From UBA6398 sp963644855 (GTDB taxonomy: Bacteria; Bacteroidota; Bacteroidia; Bacteroidales; Bacteroidaceae): DNA of 20,046 nt. Made by a program: the position numbers and the translations under genes. A model generated the notes under the pieces. It made no database searches, had not been told where the DNA came from, and worked only from the letters and a program-made list of their open reading frames with translations. This document shows, piece after piece, positions 15,570 through 20,046 of this stretch (the stretch's first letter is position 1; every line of letters starts with the position of its first letter). Where the stretch lies: contig CAVIQL010000037.1 in NCBI GenBank assembly GCA_963644855.1, positions 1-20,046 of the forward strand, written 5' to 3'.

Positions 15570-16987
15570 CCAATTCCAATAATAAAAGGAAAATAGACGA
15601 CGAAGTACGCAGATCTGTTGCCCGCTATGAGAATATGATTTCTTGTGGGCTTAGGGATTATTTCGACGAAGACGATTTGCTCGATATCGCCGACTATTAT
15701 TATAATGATATGTCGCGCAAGGACGATGCGTTGCAATGCTTGGAATATGCGTTGCAACTGCATCCCAATTGCTTGGCGGCTATTTTGATGAAAGCCGAAA
15801 TCTTTTTCTTCAATGACAAACGCAATGTGGCGTGGAAACTGATTGATGAAATTCAAGACAAAACCGATCCTGACGTATTGTATTATAGAGGACTTTTTTG
15901 TCTTGAGGAAGGTCGTTTAGATGATGCCAGTTCTTATTATAAAAAGGCATATTTTGCTCAAATGGGCGACTGTGTTGAACTTTTTTGTCAGATAGTTTGG
16001 GATTATCTTGATCGCGGAATTGTGGGTGATTTGGAGAAGTGGTATAATATGCTGCCTCATAATTTGCAGGAGGAGCGGGCAGTGCTCGAAACCAAGGTGG
16101 AATATTTTCATTTGATTTCAAAATTCAAGGAGGCGATAGCTATTGAAGAAAAACTCATCGACTCAGATCCATACAATGCTTCGTATTGGAATGCTATAGC
16201 CAAGTTGTATTGTCTTGACAACAATTTGGAAAAAGCCTATGAGGGTGTTACGTATGCTTTGGATATTAATCCCAACGACACAGATGCTTTGATGCTTGCC
16301 GCCGAGGTATCTTCGTTGCAGGAGAATTATGAAAAATCCCACGAGTTCTATGACAGATACATTAAGATAGACGACAAAAACAGTTTGGTGTATTTTAATA
16401 ATGCCCGAACGTTGATGTATTGCGAACGTTATAGGGAAGCGCTTTGGCAGTTGCACTATGCGTTGAAATATAGTGAGGACCAGCAGGTGGCTAAGCTAAA
16501 TATTTTTGAACAGATTTCCACTGTGCTTTGGGCTTTGGGCGATTTGGAAAAGGCTGCTGTTTATTTGGACAAGGCGCGAAGCGAGAAGTTGAGCGACGAG
16601 TTGTATACCATTCGAAGATTGTCTATTGATTTGAAAGGTAACAAGGACAAGAATATCGGTGCGTATGTTGATAAATTGTTGGAATATAATATAAAATCAC
16701 AAGGAGACCCTTGTGCGCTGCTTTATCTGCTTACTTCTTTCAAGAAATATGATTTGGCTAAAAAAGTGGCGGATATTGTGATGGAGAAAAACGTTAAGCA
16801 TAAGAATTCGTGCTATCCGTTTCTTTCGCTCATGGCTTTTTACGAGCATGATGACGAGAAATTTTTAATCTATCTCGAAAAGGCTACGGAGTTTGTGCCT
16901 AACGAAACGCGCAGGGTGTTTACCGGTGTGTTTCCCGACGAACTTGATGTGAAAGATTATTATGCTTTTGCCGTAGGGCACTTTTAG
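15566..16987 (+). CDS. tetratricopeptide-repeat protein of unknown function
   Basis: A 473-aa cytosolic protein; no signal peptide or membrane helix is visible. It is made of helical TPR-like repeats from about residue 40 to the end. The clearest are KDDALQCLEYALQLHPN (near 52), GRLDDASSYYKKAYF (near 115), NNLEKAYEGVTYALDINPN (near 219), ENYEKSHEFYDRYIKIDD and GDLEKAAVYLDKARSE. The N-terminus is acidic (FDEDDLLDIADYYYND). TPR solenoids bind proteins, and no catalytic motif is present, so a scaffold or adaptor role is likely but the partner is unknown. Its ATG lies within the last codons of glnS (ATGA overlap). A strong terminator follows 26 bp after the stop. Confidence 0.85.
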   Translation: MTNSNNKRKIDDEVRRSVARYENMISCGLRDYFDEDDLLDIADYYYNDMSRKDDALQCLEYALQLHPNCLAAILMKAEIFFFNDKRNVAWKLIDEIQDKTDPDVLYYRGLFCLEEGRLDDASSYYKKAYFAQMGDCVELFCQIVWDYLDRGIVGDLEKWYNMLPHNLQEERAVLETKVEYFHLISKFKEAIAIEEKLIDSDPYNASYWNAIAKLYCLDNNLEKAYEGVTYALDINPNDTDALMLAAEVSSLQENYEKSHEFYDRYIKIDDKNSLVYFNNARTLMYCERYREALWQLHYALKYSEDQQVAKLNIFEQISTVLWALGDLEKAAVYLDKARSEKLSDELYTIRRLSIDLKGNKDKNIGAYVDKLLEYNIKSQGDPCALLYLLTSFKKYDLAKKVADIVMEKNVKHKNSCYPFLSLMAFYEHDDEKFLIYLEKATEFVPNETRRVFTGVFPDELDVKDYYAFAVGHF

Positions 16988-17013
16988 TTGATTTTATAGA
17001 CAACTTATAATTT

Positions 17014-17059
17014 AATGGCGTTCTGATTCGCAAAAACGAAAACAGAACGCCATTATTTT
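17014..17059 (+). terminator. intrinsic terminator of the glnS-TPR unit
   Basis: AATGGCGTTCTG (17014-17025) pairs perfectly with CAGAACGCCATT (17043-17054). A small inner hairpin TTCG/CGAA (17027-17030 with 17037-17040) sits in the loop, and ATTTT follows. On the minus strand the hairpin is followed by A-rich sequence rather than T, so it probably serves only the plus-strand genes. Confidence 0.85.
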
Positions 17060-17129
17060 CTATAAAACTCTGAAAAATGCGATAGGGGAGCGGAGTAGGG
17101 GATTACTAATCCTATTGATTTGTAGTGGG

Positions 17130-17501
17130 TCAAGATTCTGTGTCGCTTTGTTGCAGCCTTTCCCATTCCTTCATTGCTTCTTTCCAATCGGTGGCTCCGT
17201 TTGCAATTGCTTCCTTTTCTCGTTCGGCTTCATCGCGTGCCTTGTCGCGTGCGCGTTTTGCTTTCATGGCGGCAATGGTTGCATCGTCGAGAATTTCTAT
17301 TGCGCCCCGTTTGATGGCGTTTTGTAAATCTTCTTCATCGAATGCTTTCCCAGGCTCGTTGAAGTCTGAGATGTTGAATTCATAGTTTACGCGCAAATCG
17401 TGGCGCACAAGTTTTTGTTTATATCTGTTGCCCGCGTTTTTCAAACGCAGAAGTTTTCCAATCTCTTTTATTTCGTCGTGCGAGAATTTGTTTCTTCCCA
17501 T
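17130..17501 (-). CDS. small conserved-type hypothetical protein, highly charged
   Basis: A 123-aa cytosolic protein that I cannot assign a function. The N-terminal part (HDEIKEIGKLLRLKNAGNRYK, about 8-28) is basic and helical. A short core follows (VRHDLRVNYEFNISDFNEPGKAF, about 32-54). From about residue 58 the rest is one or two charged helices rich in Lys, Arg, Glu and Ala (KAKRARDKARDEAEREKEA). It has no cysteine and no export signal. I believe similar proteins occur in other Bacteroidales, from memory of the N-terminal pattern, but could not check. It is divergent from dnaK with its own promoter at 17528, and the start ATG (17501-17499) has an A-rich leader, all supporting a real gene. 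Confidence 0.75.
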   Translation of the reverse strand: MGRNKFSHDEIKEIGKLLRLKNAGNRYKQKLVRHDLRVNYEFNISDFNEPGKAFDEEDLQNAIKRGAIEILDDATIAAMKAKRARDKARDEAEREKEAIANGATDWKEAMKEWERLQQSDTES

Positions 17502-17527
17502 TTATTTCCTTGAATTTATAATGGGTG

Positions 17528-17535
17528 CAAAGATA
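17528..17535 (-). promoter_or_regulatory. -7 box of the divergent small gene
   Basis: On the minus strand TATCTTTG fits TAnnTTTG, 26 bp upstream of the ATG at 17501. TTTG occurs further upstream (17562-17559), but the 23-bp spacer is longer than usual. Confidence 0.6.
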
Positions 17536-17563
17536 CAAAAAACTGCCTTTTTGGTAGACAAAT

Positions 17564-17644
17564 AATTAGATGCGTTGTCGTAAAAACTACGTCTGATGTA
17601 ATTTAAATTAGATGCCTTAATTTAAATTAGGTCTGATTCGTTTA
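17564..17644. repeat. tandem array of four ~20-bp units, distant relative of copies A and B
   Basis: Four units each begin AATTA or AACTA and end near TTTA or TAAA: 17564-17584 (21 bp), 17585-17605 (21), 17606-17624 (19) and 17625-17644 (20). Units 1 and 3 share AATTAGATGC exactly, 42 bp apart. AATTTAAATTAG occurs at 17600-17611 and 17619-17630. Units 2 and 4 contain GTCTGAT. The pattern GTCTGA...TCGTTTA resembles units of copies A and B, but the palindromes are decayed and the period is uneven. Confidence 0.6.
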
Positions 17645-17655
17645 AAGGATATATT

Positions 17656-17757
17656 ATGCTGAAAACCAAATGCCTTTTTGTGGCTTGGATTTTGTGTTTT
17701 AGTGGCGCAGGAAAGATGTGTGGCGTGTGGCTTTTTGTTGTTGGCGGGCTTTTTTGA
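17656..17757 (+). CDS. possible 33-aa hydrophobic miniprotein (doubtful)
   Basis: A short open frame starts MLKTKCLFVAWILCF and ends VVGGLF. It has two hydrophobic stretches joined by SGAGK and would span or insert in the membrane. AAAGGA lies 8 bp before the ATG, which is a Shine-Dalgarno-like sequence and uncommon in this phylum. No promoter is evident. The T/G-rich sequence could produce such a frame by chance, so I treat it as a candidate only. Confidence 0.2.
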   Translation: MLKTKCLFVAWILCFSGAGKMCGVWLFVVGGLF

Positions 17758-17767
17758 GGATTGGCTT

Positions 17768-17791
17768 ATGACAAAATGGCATAAGTGTCAT
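17768..17791. promoter_or_regulatory. inverted repeat, candidate upstream activator site for the dnaK sigma-54 promoter
   Basis: ATGACA (17768-17773) and TGTCAT (17786-17791) form a perfect 6-bp inverted repeat with 12 bp between. The centre is about 85 bp upstream of the predicted dnaK start. Enhancer-binding proteins of sigma-54 usually bind palindromes 80-150 bp upstream, so place and form fit. The protein is unknown. Confidence 0.35.
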
Positions 17792-17837
17792 GCAAAATAA
17801 ACATGGAAACAAAATAATTTGGCGTGGGGTAAAAGTT

Positions 17838-17854
17838 TTGGCACGCTCATTGCA
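17838..17854 (+). promoter_or_regulatory. sigma-54 (RpoN) promoter of dnaK
   Basis: TTGGCACGCTCATTGCA matches the sigma-54 consensus (YTGGCACGrNNNTTGCW) at every strongly conserved base. The invariant GG (17840-17841) and GC (17852-17853) are separated by exactly 10 bp. The predicted start is near 17864, which gives a leader of about 60 nt before the dnaK ATG. No TAnnTTTG box is seen between the repeat array and dnaK, so this may be the main promoter. Confidence 0.8.
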
Positions 17855-17923
17855 TAGTATAAAGCGAAGCTCTGCTTAGGTGGGGCTGTAAACATAGAAT
17901 AATAATAAAGAAGAAATAAAATC

Positions 17924-19861
17924 ATGGGAAAAATTATTGGTATCGACTTAGGTACAACCAATTCATGCGTTGCAGTATTCGAAGGTAACGAACCGGTTGT
18001 AATTGCAAACAGCGAAGGAAAGCGCACAACTCCAAGTGTGGTGGCTTTCACAAAAGACGGTGAGAGAAAGGTTGGAGATCCTGCAAAACGTCAGGCTGTA
18101 ACCAATCCTCAAAACACAGTTTATTCAATAAAGAGATTTATGGGCGAAACCTACGACCAGGTTCAGCAAGAGATAAGCCGTGTGCCTTATAAAGTGGAGC
18201 GTGGCGATAACAACACTCCGCGTGTGGATATCGACGGTCGACTTTATACTCCGCAGGAAATCTCGGCTATGATTCTTCAAAAGATGAAGAAAACGGCTGA
18301 AGACTATCTGGGACAAAAGGTTACCGAAGCTGTTATTACCGTTCCAGCATATTTCTCCGACTCGCAGCGTCAGGCTACAAAGGAAGCAGGCGAAATTGCA
18401 GGCTTGGAAGTGAAACGTATCGTTAACGAGCCCACTGCAGCAGCACTTGCTTACGGTCTTGACAAAGCAAAAAAGGATATGAAGATTGCAGTGTTCGACC
18501 TTGGTGGCGGTACATTCGATATCTCAATCCTTGAATTTGGTGGCGGTGTGTTCGAAGTGCTTTCTACAAATGGCAATACCCATCTTGGTGGAGACGACTT
18601 CGACCAAAAGATTATCGACTGGCTCGTTGGTGAATTCAAGAACGAAGAAGGTGCTGATCTTACTAAAGATCCAATGGCTATGCAGCGTGTGAAAGAGGCT
18701 GCAGAGAAAGCAAAGATTGAACTTTCATCTTCGGCTTCAACCGAAATCAACTTGCCTTACATCACAGTGGTTGATGGTATGCCAAAACACTTGGTAAAGA
18801 CTTTGACACGTGCGATGTTTGAAAACCTTACTCGCGACCTCATTCAAAGTTGTTTGGAGCCTTGCAAAAAAGCAATCAACGACGCAAATCTTTCAACGGC
18901 AGATATCGACGAAGTAATCCTTGTAGGTGGTTCAAGTCGTATTCCTGCAGTGCAGACAGCTGTTCAAGATTTCTTTGGCAAGGTACCTTCCAAAGGCGTA
19001 AACCCCGACGAAGTGGTTGCTGTGGGCGCAAGTATTCAAGGTGCCATACTTAATAAGGAAAGTGGAGTAGGCGATATCGTTTTGCTTGATGTAACTCCTC
19101 TGTCTCTCGGCATTGAAACACTTGGAGGCGTGATGACAAAACTTATAGATGCCAACACCACAATTCCTTGCAAGAAAGCACAGGTATTCTCTACCGCCGC
19201 CGATAATCAGACCGAAGTGACTATCCACGTGTTGCAGGGAGAACGTCCTATGGCTGCCCAGAACAAGAGCATCGGACAGTTTAATCTTACTGGGATAACC
19301 CCCGCACGCCGCGGTATTCCGCAGATCGAAGTATCGTTCGACATAGATGCAAATGGTATTCTTAAAGTTTCGGCAAAAGATAAGGCTACTGGCAAAGAAC
19401 AAGCTATACGTATCGAAGCTTCTAGCGGTTTGAGCAAAGAAGAAATCGATCGTATGAAAAATGAAGCCGAACAAAATGCCGAGGCTGACAAGAAACAGAA
19501 AGAACGTGTCGATAAACTCAACGAAGCCGACAATATGATTTTCCAAACCGAGAATCAATTGAAAGAACTTGGCGATAAGTTGCCTGCCGATAAGAAACCG
19601 GCTATCGAAAACGCCCTGCAATCTCTTAAAGATGCTCATAAAGGTGGTGATGTAGCCGCTATAGATGCAGCAATCAAGGTACTCAACGATGCTTGGCAGG
19701 CTGCAAGCGCACAAATGTACCAGCAAACGGGTGCAAATCCGGGAGCTGGTGCAACAGGATCTGGTTTTAATGGCGGTGCAAACCAACAACAAAATAATGC
19801 CAACGACTCTAAAAACGCCGATGACACAATACAAGATGCCGACTTCGAGGAGGTCAAGTAA
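17924..19861 (+). CDS. dnaK: chaperone protein DnaK (Hsp70)
   Basis: ATP-dependent Hsp70 chaperone of the cytosol that works with DnaJ and GrpE in folding and disaggregation. It is 645 aa, full length. The nucleotide-binding domain has GIDLGTTNSCVAV (5-17), VNEPTAAALAYG (about 167-178), DLGGGTFD (192-199) and VGGSSRIP (334-341). The conserved linker VLLDVTPLSLGIET (about 387-400) is followed by the substrate-binding domain and helical lid. A Gly/Asn/Gln-rich tail ends in DTIQDADFEEVK, the usual bacterial DnaK terminus. Neither grpE nor dnaJ is beside it, and a terminator follows, so it is monocistronic as far as the window shows. The upstream sigma-54 promoter is unusual for this gene. Confidence 0.98.
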   Translation: MGKIIGIDLGTTNSCVAVFEGNEPVVIANSEGKRTTPSVVAFTKDGERKVGDPAKRQAVTNPQNTVYSIKRFMGETYDQVQQEISRVPYKVERGDNNTPRVDIDGRLYTPQEISAMILQKMKKTAEDYLGQKVTEAVITVPAYFSDSQRQATKEAGEIAGLEVKRIVNEPTAAALAYGLDKAKKDMKIAVFDLGGGTFDISILEFGGGVFEVLSTNGNTHLGGDDFDQKIIDWLVGEFKNEEGADLTKDPMAMQRVKEAAEKAKIELSSSASTEINLPYITVVDGMPKHLVKTLTRAMFENLTRDLIQSCLEPCKKAINDANLSTADIDEVILVGGSSRIPAVQTAVQDFFGKVPSKGVNPDEVVAVGASIQGAILNKESGVGDIVLLDVTPLSLGIETLGGVMTKLIDANTTIPCKKAQVFSTAADNQTEVTIHVLQGERPMAAQNKSIGQFNLTGITPARRGIPQIEVSFDIDANGILKVSAKDKATGKEQAIRIEASSGLSKEEIDRMKNEAEQNAEADKKQKERVDKLNEADNMIFQTENQLKELGDKLPADKKPAIENALQSLKDAHKGGDVAAIDAAIKVLNDAWQAASAQMYQQTGANPGAGATGSGFNGGANQQQNNANDSKNADDTIQDADFEEVK

Positions 19862-19893
19862 GGACTTATAGACATCAATAACAACAAATAGGC

Positions 19894-19930
19894 AAAAAAA
19901 AGTGTAACTCAATGAGTTACACTTTTTTTG
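19894..19930 (+). terminator. intrinsic terminator of dnaK
   Basis: AGTGTAACTC (19901-19910) pairs perfectly with GAGTTACACT (19914-19923) around the 3-nt loop AAT. An A run before and a T run after (to 19929) lengthen the stem and supply the U tract. It starts about 30 bp after the stop. The symmetry would allow it to work on both strands. Confidence 0.92.
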
Positions 19931-19971
19931 TTTTCTATGGTTTTATCCCACATCCTTGCCAAATTACCGAT

Positions 19972-20011
19972 TTTTATCGTATATTTGTACTATAATTGTA
20001 CCGCGATAAAA
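19972..20011 (+). promoter_or_regulatory. promoter with flanking inverted repeat, reading out of the window
   Basis: TATATTTG (19980-19987) fits TAnnTTTG, with a weak TTG at 19956-19958 near -33. TTTTATCG (19972-19979) and CGATAAAA (20004-20011) form a perfect 8-bp inverted repeat that encloses the -7 box and the predicted start (about 19994). A second small inverted repeat, GTAC/GTAC, lies inside. This is the layout of an operator over a promoter, but no regulator is identified. Confidence 0.5.
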
Positions 20012-20017
20012 TAGTAG

Positions 20018-20046
20018 ATGAAGTGCAATAAAAGAGCGAACTGCAC
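20018..20046 (+). CDS. possible start of a gene running off the right edge
   Basis: ATG at 20018 opens a frame (MKCNKRANC...) that remains open to the window end. It lies about 25 nt after the predicted transcription start. Nine codons are too few for identification, so the call depends on the promoter just upstream. Confidence 0.2.

Larger units (their letters stand above)
17502..17923. other. intergenic region between the divergent small gene and dnaK
   Basis: About 420 bp. In order it holds the minus-strand promoter (17528), a four-unit repeat array (17564-17644), a possible 33-codon reading frame (17656-17757), an inverted repeat (17768-17791) and the sigma-54 promoter of dnaK (17838-17854). 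No CIRCE-type inverted repeat (TTAGCACTC-N9-GAGTGCTAA) is present. Confidence 0.6.

Noticed and set aside
18932..19912. 326-codon minus-strand frame opposite dnaK
   Set aside because: It is antisense to a perfectly conserved dnaK, has no family resemblance and runs through the terminator. It is a by-product of dnaK codon use.

Overview
The window looks like chromosomal core sequence from a Bacteroidales bacterium (phylum Bacteroidota, gut-commensal type). The evidence is the protein types, the near absence of Shine-Dalgarno sequences, A-rich leaders before start codons, and repeated -7 boxes of the Bacteroidota form TAnnTTTG. I see no phage, insertion sequence or CRISPR array. Genus cannot be decided from the sequence alone.

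Layout, left to right. Two minus-strand tRNA genes (Leu-CAG, cut by the window edge, and Gly-GCC) have a clear promoter. An intergenic region carrying a phased palindromic repeat precedes a lone ABC-2 type permease. Next is a likely operon purB - rluB-type pseudouridine synthase - asnS, with one promoter in front and a hairpin terminator behind. A single gene for a small secreted protein lies between two terminators. The five-gene operon leuA-leuC-leuD-cimA-leuB follows, ending in a strong terminator. After a second copy of the palindromic repeat come glnS and a TPR-protein gene that overlap by ATGA, then another terminator. A small conserved-type hypothetical gene (minus strand) is divergent from dnaK; the region between them holds a third, diverged repeat array and a near-consensus sigma-54 promoter reading into dnaK. 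dnaK ends at a terminator, and a further promoter points out of the window.

How the genes work together. The leu operon encodes two condensing enzymes that share one set of isomerase and dehydrogenase. LeuA starts leucine synthesis from 2-oxoisovalerate. The second synthase matches the Leptospira-type citramalate synthase at its pyruvate-selecting residues, so the operon probably also makes 2-oxobutyrate for isoleucine without threonine deaminase. The other genes are housekeeping: purine synthesis, Asn and Gln tRNA charging, ribosomal RNA modification and protein folding.

The least expected signals are outside the genes. Two intergenic loci 13 kb apart carry three 11-bp palindromes (ATRTC-N-GAYAT) spaced exactly 21 bp centre to centre, each followed at the same distance by ATAAGCCAT. 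The other notable signal is the GG-N10-GC sigma-54 promoter in front of dnaK, with an inverted repeat upstream in enhancer position.
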